Assembly: GCF_016862975.1 (NCBI RefSeq)
Contig: NZ_BONZ01000062.1
Span: forward strand, 91,625-155,624
Direction of reading: 5' to 3'
Origin: Rugosimonospora africana
Lineage (GTDB): Bacteria > Actinomycetota > Actinomycetes > Mycobacteriales > Micromonosporaceae
DNA: 64,000 bases
The notes below the pieces were generated by a model, which saw nothing but the letters and a program-made list of their open reading frames with translations, ran no database searches and had not been told where the DNA came from. The translations under genes were made by a program, and so were the position numbers. Numbering within the stretch: the stretch's first letter is position 1; the number at the start of each line of letters is the position of its first letter. This document shows, piece after piece, positions 54,290 to 62,026 of this stretch.

Positions 54290-55402
54290 GTGGCCGGGCG
54301 CGGGGTCACCGGTGCGCTGGTGGGCTTCGCGCGTACGCTGCGCCGGGCCGGCGTCGAGGCGAGCGTCGAGCGGGTACAGGCGATGCTCGCCGCGGTCGAC
54401 GAGCTGGGAGTGACCACTGCCCGGGGCGCGTACTGGGCGGGCCGGCTCACGCTCTGCGGCCAGCCCGACGACCTGCCGATCTACGATGCCGCGTTCGCCG
54501 CGTACTTCGGCGACGGGCGGGCGCCGGTGCACCGGCCGCGCACGGCCCACCCGAGGCCGGCGCGGCTGTCGCTGAGCCTGGGCGCCATACCAGGCGCGGA
54601 CGGTCAGGATGAGGCGGAGAACGTGGTGGCGCTGTCGGCCAGCGCCGAGGAGGTACTGCGTCACCGCGACGTGGCCGCGTTGACGGCGGCGGAGCGCGCC
54701 GAGGTACGCCGGATGCTGGCGCTGCTGGCTCCCGGTACCGCCACCCGGCCCAGCCGCCGGTACCGGCCGGCGCCCAGCGGCCGGATCGATCCGGCCCGTA
54801 CGGTGCGGTACCTGCTGCGGCACGGTGGAGAGGCGGCTCGGCTGGCCCGCCGGGAGCGGCGGGAGCGGCCGCGCCGGCTGGTGCTGCTGCTGGACGTGTC
54901 CGGCTCGATGGCGCAGTACTCCGACGCGTTGCTGCGCTTCGGTCACGCCGCGGTACGCCGGCGGCCCACGCAGACCGAGGTGTTCACCCTGGGTACCCGG
55001 TTGACCAGGGTGACCCGGGCGCTGCGGCACCGCGACCCCGATGCCGCGCTGCGGGCGGCCGGCGACGCGATCCCGGACTGGCGCGGCGGCACCCGGCTGG
55101 CCGACTCGCTGGGCGCGTTCCTCGACCGGTGGGGGCAGCGGGGCACGGCCCGGGGCGCGGTGGTGGTGCTGGGCAGCGACGGGTGGGAGCGGGGCGACCC
55201 GGCGCAGCTCGCCGCGCAGGTGGCCCGGCTGTCCCGGCTGGCGTACCGGCTGGTCTGGGTCAACCCGCACCGGGGCAAGCCGGGGTACGAGCCGGTGGCC
55301 GGCGGGATGGCCGCGGCGCTGCCGTACCTGGACGACTTCGTGGCCGGGCACAGCCTCGCCGCGCTGGAGGATCTGGTCGAGGTGATCGCCGCGCCCCGCT
55401 GA
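54290..55402 (+). CDS. VWA domain-containing CoxE-like protein
   Basis: A 370-residue protein. The C-terminal half has a von Willebrand A fold with the MIDAS motif DVSGSMAQYSDALLRF near residue 203, and a conserved GGTRLADSLGAFL near 265. This matches CoxE, the usual partner of the MoxR ATPase in molybdenum hydroxylase maturation. GTG at 54290, coupled to the AAA+ gene. Dense in GTAC words. Confidence 0.92.
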   Translation: MAGRGVTGALVGFARTLRRAGVEASVERVQAMLAAVDELGVTTARGAYWAGRLTLCGQPDDLPIYDAAFAAYFGDGRAPVHRPRTAHPRPARLSLSLGAIPGADGQDEAENVVALSASAEEVLRHRDVAALTAAERAEVRRMLALLAPGTATRPSRRYRPAPSGRIDPARTVRYLLRHGGEAARLARRERRERPRRLVLLLDVSGSMAQYSDALLRFGHAAVRRRPTQTEVFTLGTRLTRVTRALRHRDPDAALRAAGDAIPDWRGGTRLADSLGAFLDRWGQRGTARGAVVVLGSDGWERGDPAQLAAQVARLSRLAYRLVWVNPHRGKPGYEPVAGGMAAALPYLDDFVAGHSLAALEDLVEVIAAPR

Positions 55403-55933
55403 CCGGATGGCGCCGGCTACCCTGCCGCGCCGAATATCGACAGTTTGACATGTAGGACGGCCGCGTACAGCATGTCCGCGATGGTCGAGGTCTCCATCTC
55501 CGCCATCGGGCTCTCCGGGCTCAAGCCGGCCCCGGTGTCGCTGCGGGGCGGCGATCGTCGGCGGGGTCCTCGGGTCGGCACGGCCAGGGTCCGGTCGACG
55601 GCGGCGCGGCCCGGTAGCGGCGCTGCCGGGTGTGAGCCGCGATCCGGAGGCCGTGCGGCGACGTGCGAGCCGTTGAGCCGTTAACGCTCGCGGCTGCGAG
55701 TCAGCTCAGGATGATGCCCTCTCATCTGCGAATCGGCTGAGCGGAGACGCGGGTCCCGCCCCGCCGATCGTCCACCGGGCGGGCTCTTGCGGGAACCTGG
55801 AAGACGTTATTGGGTGGATCACAGCGCGCACGGTGACCCGAGGCGCGGCCGGAAAGCGACGGCGCCGGGCTGACGAGCACGCCTGGCCACGATCCGGTGC
55901 GAGCGCCGGATCCCGTCCCGCCCGGGAGGATTG
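55403..55933. other. 531-bp gap between coxE-like gene and coxS
   Basis: No convincing gene. One short minus-strand frame (55417-55506, 29 codons from ATG, ending KLSIFGAAG) has some protein-like character, but no ribosome-binding site. The last 200 bp must hold the coxSLM promoter; I could not fix its boxes. GGGAGGA directly precedes the coxS start. Confidence 0.5.
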
Positions 55934-56470
55934 ATGACCCGGATCAAACTCAACGTCGATGGCGTGCGCTACGACGACGATGTCGAGCCGCGCACTCTGC
56001 TCGTCCAACACCTGCGTGACCGGATCGGCAAGGTCGGCACGGTGGTGGGATGCGATACCAGCAACTGCGGGGCCTGCACTGTGCTGCTCGACGGCGTCTC
56101 GGTCAAGAGCTGCTCTGTGCTGGCCGTCCAGGCCGACGGCAAGGCGGTCACCACGATCGAGGGTCTGGCCGAACCGGGCGGGGCGCTGCACCCGGTACAG
56201 CGCGCGTTCCATGAGCGGCACGCGTTGCAGTGCGGCTACTGCACCCCCGGCATGATCATGGCATCGGTCTCCCTGCTCGCCGACAATCCCGACCCGACCG
56301 ATGCCGAGATCCGCGAGGGGCTGGAAGGGAACCTGTGCCGCTGCACGGGGTACCAGAACATCGTCCGCGCGGTTCACGACGCCGCGGCGGCGATGGCCGA
56401 CGGCGGCGGCGCGGCCCCGCCACAGGTGCCGGCGCAGGCCGCACCGGAGCAGCGGGAGGTGGCGGTATGA
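55934..56470 (+). CDS. coxS: molybdenum hydroxylase small subunit, (2Fe-2S) protein (CoxS-like)
   Basis: A 178-residue electron-transfer subunit. The plant-type [2Fe-2S] cluster uses [15 protein letters not shown] near residue 41. The second cluster uses [10 protein letters not shown] near 98 and [10 protein letters not shown] near 135. A 35-residue Ala/Pro tail follows. It passes electrons from the Mo site to FAD in CoxM. ATG at 55934 has GGGAGGA. The stop overlaps coxL (ATGA). Confidence 0.95.
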   Translation: MTRIKLNVDGVRYDDDVEPRTLLVQHLRDRIGKVGTVVGCDTSNCGACTVLLDGVSVKSCSVLAVQADGKAVTTIEGLAEPGGALHPVQRAFHERHALQCGYCTPGMIMASVSLLADNPDPTDAEIREGLEGNLCRCTGYQNIVRAVHDAAAAMADGGGAAPPQVPAQAAPEQREVAV

Positions 56471-58851
56471 CGATCACCTCCCAGGCGCCGGCCGCCGAGG
56501 TCGGCGCGGCCCGCAAGCGCAAGGAGGACGCGCGGCTGATCACCGGGCAGACGATGTGGACGGAGAACATCGTCGTGCCCGGCATGCTGCACATGGCGAT
56601 CCTCCGCAGCCCGCTCGGGCACGCCCGGATCAGCCGGATCGACACCGCTCCGGCCCTGCGCGAACCGAACGTGGTCGCCGCGTTCAGCGGACGCGACGTC
56701 GCCGACGTCCAGGGCAGCCTGCCGTGTGCCTGGCCGGTCACCGCCGAGCTGGTCATGCCGGCCCATCCGCCGCTGGCCGTCGACGAGGTGTGCCACACCG
56801 GCGAGGCGGTCGCCGTGGTGGTGGCCCGGGACCGGGCCAGCGCGGTGGACGCGCTGGCCGCGATCGAGATCGACTACGAGCCGCTGCCGGTGGTACTGGA
56901 CCTGGAGGCGGCCCTCGCCGACGGTGCCGACCTGGTTCACACCGACCAGACCACCAACAAGGCGTACACCTGGATCTTCGACTCGGCGCAGGCCGGGACC
57001 GGTGGGGCGGTGGACGAGGCGGCGTCGGGCGCCGAGGTGGTGATCCGGCGCCGGTACCGCCAGCAGCGCCTGATCCCCGCGTTCATGGAGCCGCGCAGCG
57101 TGGTGGTGGACGCGACCGGCGACCAGGTCACCGTGTGGTCGGCGACCCAGATCCCGCACGTGCTGCGCTTCCTGCTGGCCGTCGGCACCGGTACGCCGGA
57201 GCACCGCGTGCGGGTCGTCGCGCCGGACGTGGGCGGCGGGTTCGGCGGCAAGCTCCAGGTGACGCCCGAGGAGATGATCACGTACCTGGCCTCGAAGCGG
57301 GCCGGCCGGCCGGTGAAGTACACCGAGACCCGCTCGGACAGCCTGCTGTCGGCGCACCACGGGCGCGACATGATCCAGGACATCGAGCTGTCCGCCCGCC
57401 GCGACGGCACGGTCCTGGGCCTGAACGTGCGGCTGACCGCGAACATGGGCGCGTACCTGGGGCTGGTCGGGCCGGGGGTTCCGATCCTGGGCGCCTTCAT
57501 GTACAACGCCATCTACAAGTTCCCGGCGTACCGCTTCGAGTGCACCGGCGTGTTCACCAACACCACGTTCACCGACGCGTACCGGGGCGCCGGCCGCCCC
57601 GAGGCGACCTACGCTATCGAACGGATCATGGACGAGCTGGCCGTCGAGGTGGGCCTGGACCCGCTGGAGGTACGGCGGCGCAACTGGATCGGCCACGAGG
57701 AGTTCCCGTTCACCACGGTCGCCGGGCTCACCTACGACTCGGGCAACTACGAGGCGGCCACCGACCGGGCGAAGCAGTTGCTCGGCTACGACGAGTTGCG
57801 CAGGGAGCAGGCCGCCCGGCGGGCGTCCGGCGACCCGGTACAGCTGGGCATCGGGGTGTCGACGTACACCGAGATGTGCGGGCTGGCACCCTCGCGGGTA
57901 CTGGGCAGCCTGCGGTACGGGGCCGGTGGCTGGGAGAGCGCGAGCATCCGGGTACTGCCGACCGGCAAGATCGAGGTGGTGACTGGCAGCTCGCCGCACG
58001 GGCAGGGGCACGAGACGGCGTGGAGCCAGATCGTGGCCGACCAGCTCGGGGTCGCGTTCGAGGACGTCGAGGTGCTGCACGGGGACACCCGCACCGCGTA
58101 CAAGGGGATGGACACCTACGGCTCGCGGTCCCTGGCGGTCGGCGGCTTCGCGCTGGTCAACGCGTGCAAGAAGGTCATCGACAAGGCCAAGCCGGTGGCC
58201 GCGCACCTGCTGGAGTGCGATGTGTCGGACGTGGAGTTCGCCGACGGCGCGTTCCGGGTGCGGGGCACTCCGGACGGCGGCCGGTCGCTGGCCGACTGCG
58301 CGCTGGCCGTGTTCGCCGCGCACGACCTGCCCGACGGGGTGGAGCCGACGCTGGACGCGGACGACGTGTACGACCCGGTCAACTTCTCCTTCCCGCACGG
58401 CACCCACCTGTGCGCCGTCGAGGTGGACACGGAGACCGGACGGGTGACGATCCGCGCGTACGTGGCGGTGGACGATGTCGGCCGGGTGGTCAACCCGATG
58501 ATCGTGGAGGGTCAGGTGCACGGCGGCGTGGCGCAGGGCGTCGCCCAGGCGCTGTTCGAGGAGGCCGTGTACGACGCGGACGGCAACCTGCTCACCGGTA
58601 CGTTCGTGGACTACACGCCGCCGAGCGCGGCGGACCTGCCGGACATCGTCTCGGACCGGACCGAGACCCCCGCGCCGGACCACCCGCTGGGTACGAAGGG
58701 CGTCGGCGAGGCGGGCACGATCGCCTCGACGCCGGCCGTGGTCAACGCCGTGGTGGACGCGCTGCGGCCGTACGGAGTCGACGATGTACCCATGCCCTGC
58801 ACGCCCGAGCGCGTCTGGCAGGCGATCCGGAACGGCGGTGGCCAGTCGTGA
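56467..58851 (+). CDS. coxL: molybdenum hydroxylase large subunit (CoxL-like, form II)
   Basis: A 794-residue xanthine oxidase family molybdenum subunit. GGGFGGKLQ near residue 257 is a Moco-binding motif. The active-site loop reads AYRGAGR at residues 371-377, the form II signature. Form I CO dehydrogenases carry AYXCSFR with the Cys that holds copper, which is absent here. The C-terminal GVGEAGTIA holds the catalytic Glu. It probably oxidises an organic substrate rather than CO. GTGA overlap with coxM. Confidence 0.95.
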   Translation: MTITSQAPAAEVGAARKRKEDARLITGQTMWTENIVVPGMLHMAILRSPLGHARISRIDTAPALREPNVVAAFSGRDVADVQGSLPCAWPVTAELVMPAHPPLAVDEVCHTGEAVAVVVARDRASAVDALAAIEIDYEPLPVVLDLEAALADGADLVHTDQTTNKAYTWIFDSAQAGTGGAVDEAASGAEVVIRRRYRQQRLIPAFMEPRSVVVDATGDQVTVWSATQIPHVLRFLLAVGTGTPEHRVRVVAPDVGGGFGGKLQVTPEEMITYLASKRAGRPVKYTETRSDSLLSAHHGRDMIQDIELSARRDGTVLGLNVRLTANMGAYLGLVGPGVPILGAFMYNAIYKFPAYRFECTGVFTNTTFTDAYRGAGRPEATYAIERIMDELAVEVGLDPLEVRRRNWIGHEEFPFTTVAGLTYDSGNYEAATDRAKQLLGYDELRREQAARRASGDPVQLGIGVSTYTEMCGLAPSRVLGSLRYGAGGWESASIRVLPTGKIEVVTGSSPHGQGHETAWSQIVADQLGVAFEDVEVLHGDTRTAYKGMDTYGSRSLAVGGFALVNACKKVIDKAKPVAAHLLECDVSDVEFADGAFRVRGTPDGGRSLADCALAVFAAHDLPDGVEPTLDADDVYDPVNFSFPHGTHLCAVEVDTETGRVTIRAYVAVDDVGRVVNPMIVEGQVHGGVAQGVAQALFEEAVYDADGNLLTGTFVDYTPPSAADLPDIVSDRTETPAPDHPLGTKGVGEAGTIASTPAVVNAVVDALRPYGVDDVPMPCTPERVWQAIRNGGGQS

Positions 58852-59705
58852 TCCCGGTGTCCTTCGACTACCAGCGTCCCTCTACAGTGGACGAAGCGGT
58901 CCAGGCTCTGTCCGCCGCCGGAGACGACGGCAAGGTACTGGCCGGCGGCCAGAGCCTGATCCCGATGCTGCGGTTGCGGCTGTCCGCCCCGTCTGTGCTC
59001 ATCGACCTGGGTGCCCTCGCCGATCTGCGAGGCATCCGGGAGGACGGCGACGGGCTGCTCATCGGTGCGATGACCCGGCACGCCGACGTGCTGGCCAACC
59101 CTCTGGTCCGGCGGTACGTGCCGCTGCTGGCGCAGGCCACCGCGACGGTCGCCGATCGCCAGGTGCGTCACCTGGGTACGCTCGGCGGCTCGCTCGCGCA
59201 CGCCGACCCGGCGGGTGACCTGCCGGCCGTGGCGGTCGCGCTGGACGCCACGATGGAGATCGCCGGTCCGGACGGGCAGCGCACCGTGCCGGCCGGCGAC
59301 TTCTTCGTGGACTACCTGACCACCGCCCTCGGACCGGCCGACGTGCTGCTCGGCGTGCGCTTTCCCAGCCACGAGGGTTGGGGCACGCACTACGAGAAGT
59401 TCCAGCGGATGGCCCAGGCGTGGGCCCTGGTCGGCGTGGCCGCCACGGTACGCCGGGAGAACGGCACCATCGCGGAGGCCCGGGTGGCGCTGACCAACAT
59501 GGGTCCGGTGCCGGTACGGGCGCGGGCGGTCGAGGACGCGTTGACCGGCGCGGCCTCCACGGCCGACGCGATCGCCGCCGCGGCCGGCCTGGCCGGCGAG
59601 GGTACCCGGCCGACGAGCGACCTGACCGCGTCGGCGGAGTACCGGGCGCACCTGGCCACGGTGCTCACCGGCCGGGCTGTGTCGGCGGCGGCCGGAGTCG
59701 GCTGA
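58848..59705 (+). CDS. coxM: molybdenum hydroxylase FAD-binding medium subunit (CoxM-like)
   Basis: A 285-residue FAD subunit. The flavin motifs are AGGQSLIPMLRLRL near residue 32 and LGTLGGSLAHADPAGDLP near 106. A CO dehydrogenase flavoprotein C-terminal domain occupies about 175-280. It receives electrons from CoxS and passes them to a quinone or other acceptor. GTG at 58848 overlaps the coxL stop. Confidence 0.94.
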   Translation: MIPVSFDYQRPSTVDEAVQALSAAGDDGKVLAGGQSLIPMLRLRLSAPSVLIDLGALADLRGIREDGDGLLIGAMTRHADVLANPLVRRYVPLLAQATATVADRQVRHLGTLGGSLAHADPAGDLPAVAVALDATMEIAGPDGQRTVPAGDFFVDYLTTALGPADVLLGVRFPSHEGWGTHYEKFQRMAQAWALVGVAATVRRENGTIAEARVALTNMGPVPVRARAVEDALTGAASTADAIAAAAGLAGEGTRPTSDLTASAEYRAHLATVLTGRAVSAAAGVG

Positions 59706-59724
59706 TCGCCGCTCCTCAATTCAT

Positions 59725-59762
59725 GCGTGGGCCGCCGGATCAAGGGATCCGGCGGCCCACGC
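59725..59762. terminator. bidirectional terminator after coxM
   Basis: GCGTGGGCCGCCGGATC and GATCCGGCGGCCCACGC form a perfect 17-bp stem with a 4-nt AAGG loop, between coxM and the convergent small gene. The longest perfect stem in the window. Confidence 0.85.
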
Positions 59763-59782
59763 GTTCAGCGCCCCAGGCGCGG

Positions 59783-59980
59783 TTACTGGGACGGCTGGGG
59801 GGCATGGCAGTCCACCTTCGGGTTGACCCCGACGTAATTCAGCGGCCCGGCGACGATGTTCAGGATGGCGTTGGTGGCGCGGGAGCAGTTGGTGGGCGAA
59901 CTTCCGAAGTAACCTCGTTGGCCGGCGGCGATCGCACCGATGATCAGCCACACGACGACGATGACGGCTGAGACCCGCAT
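59783..59980 (-). CDS. small secreted or membrane-anchored protein, 65 aa
   Basis: A 65-residue protein. One hydrophobic N-terminal segment (VSAVIVVVWLIIGAIAAGQ) is followed by a polar domain with two cysteines, at TNCSRA and KVDCHA, that could form a disulfide outside the cell, and the segment AGPLNYVGVNPK. ATG at 59980 has a full AGGAGGT six bases upstream, strong support for a real gene. Similar small proteins occur in other actinobacteria (recalled); function unknown. Confidence 0.85.
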   Translation of the reverse strand: MRVSAVIVVVWLIIGAIAAGQRGYFGSSPTNCSRATNAILNIVAGPLNYVGVNPKVDCHAPQPSQ

Positions 59981-60151
59981 GTGAGACCTCCTATGTGAAG
60001 CGCCCGTGTTCGCTGTGGTGGTAACGGGTGCAATGAGTACCCCGGGCGGCCTCCGGCTAATCCGTGCCGCGAGTGCGGTTGTCCCTCTATGTACACATTA
60101 ATCGAGTGTCGTCTATTTGATGTGAGACGTCTGGCCAGCCACTATTTGCGG

Positions 60152-60868
60152 GTGCGAATCCGTCACATGCTCGCCGTCGTTGTTGCCGGGGCACTCGCGG
60201 GTGCGGCTCTCGCCGCGCCGGCTCTCGCCGCGCCCCCGCCATCCACGCTGACCGGCAGTACGAGTGGCGGCCCGAACCAGAGCTTCGCGTTGATCTTCGA
60301 GTGGCAGAAGCCCCCGCACACCACGGGCTGTGGCGAGGTCGACTTCGCGTTCGACACCTGGCCGTTGGGCACGGTGACGGCGACCAACCAGGGGACCACC
60401 TGCGCGGCCAGCTACTTCGGGTCGCCGCCGCTGCTGGATCGCGCGCCCGGCAAGCACACGGTCAAGGCCACGCCCAAGGTCGCCGGGGTACCGGCCCGGA
60501 GTGCCACGTACACGATCGTCGCGCCCGGCACCGGCACGTCCCCGACCTCCCGGCCGTCCTCCACGGCACGGCCGAGCCCGACCGCGGCCGGCGCGACGAA
60601 GACGACCCAGTCCAGGACCGGCACAGCGGCGCCCGACTCGGTAACGGAGTCGGTACCGTCTGTGACTACGTCGGATCCGGGTGCCACCGCCTCGCCGTCG
60701 GTGAGCACGAGCCCGCTGGTCATGCAGGCCCTCCCCGGCACAGGTACCCGGGGAGGGCGAGGGGTCCTCGCCTGGCTGCTGGTGGTGTTCGGCGTGGTGG
60801 GGCTGGGCGTCACCGGTGCGCTGACCACACTCATCGTGCGCCGCTCCCGGCAGGTCGAGGAACTTTGA
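60152..60868 (+). CDS. secreted LPGTG cell-wall-anchored protein
   Basis: A 238-residue protein. It has a signal peptide (LAVVVAGALAGAALAAPALA region), an Ig-like domain to about residue 125 (a Cys pair at TTGCGEV and TTCAAS), and a Ser/Thr/Pro-rich spacer of about 70 residues. It ends in LPGTG, a hydrophobic helix and RRSRQVEEL, a sortase sorting signal. GTG at 60152 gives the best signal peptide; ATG 60089, GTG 60122 and ATG 60167 are alternatives. No sortase is in the window. Confidence 0.82.
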   Translation: MRIRHMLAVVVAGALAGAALAAPALAAPPPSTLTGSTSGGPNQSFALIFEWQKPPHTTGCGEVDFAFDTWPLGTVTATNQGTTCAASYFGSPPLLDRAPGKHTVKATPKVAGVPARSATYTIVAPGTGTSPTSRPSSTARPSPTAAGATKTTQSRTGTAAPDSVTESVPSVTTSDPGATASPSVSTSPLVMQALPGTGTRGGRGVLAWLLVVFGVVGLGVTGALTTLIVRRSRQVEEL

Positions 60869-60926
60869 CCGCCGACCGCCCGGCGGCCAACTGATCGACG
60901 CGACCATCAGGGCCTAGGCTGCGGGC

Positions 60927-61976
60927 ATGGAATATCGCACACTTGGTCGTTCCGGCCTGCGGGTTTCGGTACTGACCATGGGAACGATGACGTTCGGTGG
61001 CACCGGGAACTTCGCCAACGTCGGCTCCACCGACGTGGACGAGGCACGCCGGCAGGTCGACATGTGCCTGGCCGCCGGGATCAACCTCATAGACACCGCG
61101 GACGTGTACTCGGCCGGACTGTCCGAGCAGATCGTCGGGGAGGTGCTGCGGGGCCGCCGGGACAGCGTCCTGCTGGCCACCAAGGTACGCATGTCGATGG
61201 GCTCGGGGCCCAACGACGCCGGCCTGTCCCGCCATCACATCATCTCCGGCTGCGAGGCGAGCCTGCGCCGGCTGGGCACCGACCACATCGACCTGTACCA
61301 GGTGCACGAGTGGGACGGCGTGACCCCGCTGGAAGAGACGCTGGAGGCGCTGGACACGCTGGTGCGCTCCGGGAAGGTGCGCTACGTCGGGGCGTCCAAC
61401 TACACCGGCTGGCAGCTGATGAAGGCACTGGGTACCGCCGAGCGCAACGGGCTGCCCCGGTTCGTCAGCCAGCAGATCTACTACTCGCTGCAGGCCCGTG
61501 AGGCCGAGTACGAGCTGATCCCGGCCGCCATCGATCAGGGGCTCGGCGTCCTGGTCTGGAGCCCGCTCGCGGGCGGCCTGCTGGGCGGCCGGTACCGGCG
61601 GGACCACCAGCCGTCGGCCGGTTCCCGGCAGCTGACCGAGTGGGGCGAACCCCCGGTGTACGACCGGGACAAGCTGTACGACACGGTGGACGTGCTGATC
61701 GACGTCGCCCGGGCGCACGGCGTCTCGGCGGCCCAGGTGGCCCTGGCGTACCTGCTGGGCCGGCCGGCGGTGACCTCGCTGGTGATCGGCGCGCGTACCA
61801 GCGAGCAGCTCGCCGACAACCTGGCGGCCGCGGACCTCATCCTCGACGACGAGGAGCGCAAGCGGCTGGACGAGGCCAGCGCGATGCCGCTGCTGTACCC
61901 GTACTGGCATCAGGCGAACACCGCCCGGGACCGGCTGTCCCCGGCGGACCTGACGCTGCTCGGGCCGCACCTGTAG
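60927..61976 (+). CDS. aldo/keto reductase
   Basis: A 349-residue NADPH-dependent (beta/alpha)8 reductase. MEYRTLGRSGLRVSVL is the usual N-terminus. The tetrad is seen as Asp in LIDTADVYSAG (with Tyr), Lys in LLATKVR, and His in YQVHEWD. NADPH contacts are in LVIGARTSEQLADNL. Close in type to YajO/YghZ-like oxidoreductases. Substrate unknown. Confidence 0.93.
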   Translation: MEYRTLGRSGLRVSVLTMGTMTFGGTGNFANVGSTDVDEARRQVDMCLAAGINLIDTADVYSAGLSEQIVGEVLRGRRDSVLLATKVRMSMGSGPNDAGLSRHHIISGCEASLRRLGTDHIDLYQVHEWDGVTPLEETLEALDTLVRSGKVRYVGASNYTGWQLMKALGTAERNGLPRFVSQQIYYSLQAREAEYELIPAAIDQGLGVLVWSPLAGGLLGGRYRRDHQPSAGSRQLTEWGEPPVYDRDKLYDTVDVLIDVARAHGVSAAQVALAYLLGRPAVTSLVIGARTSEQLADNLAAADLILDDEERKRLDEASAMPLLYPYWHQANTARDRLSPADLTLLGPHL

Positions 61977-61983
61977 CCGCCGG

Positions 61984-62015
61984 GGTGGGCGCCGGGCATC
62001 GGTCCGGCGCCCACC
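61984..62015. terminator. bidirectional terminator between aldo/keto reductase and subtilase
   Basis: GGTGGGCGCCGG and CCGGCGCCCACC form a perfect 12-bp stem around GCATCGGT, between convergent genes. Confidence 0.8.
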
Positions 62016-62026
62016 ACCGGTTGCGG

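Noticed and set aside
50891..55351. 1486-codon minus-strand open frame
   Set aside because: Only the last 200 codons (mug) are a gene. The rest is Arg/Gly/His-rich shadow sequence lying over DUF885, MoxR and VWA genes that have clear motifs on the plus strand.
55417..55506. 29-codon minus frame ending KLSIFGAAG
   Set aside because: No ribosome-binding site, short, and unsupported by neighbours; mentioned only in the gap description.
56467..58851. True carbon monoxide dehydrogenase
   Set aside because: The active-site loop is AYRGAGR, not the AYXCSFR of form I enzymes, so CO as substrate is not supported.
56301..59705. 1134-codon plus-strand frame
   Set aside because: It is the wrong frame of coxL until 58848, where the true coxM begins. 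The first 850 codons are low-complexity Arg/Gly shadow.
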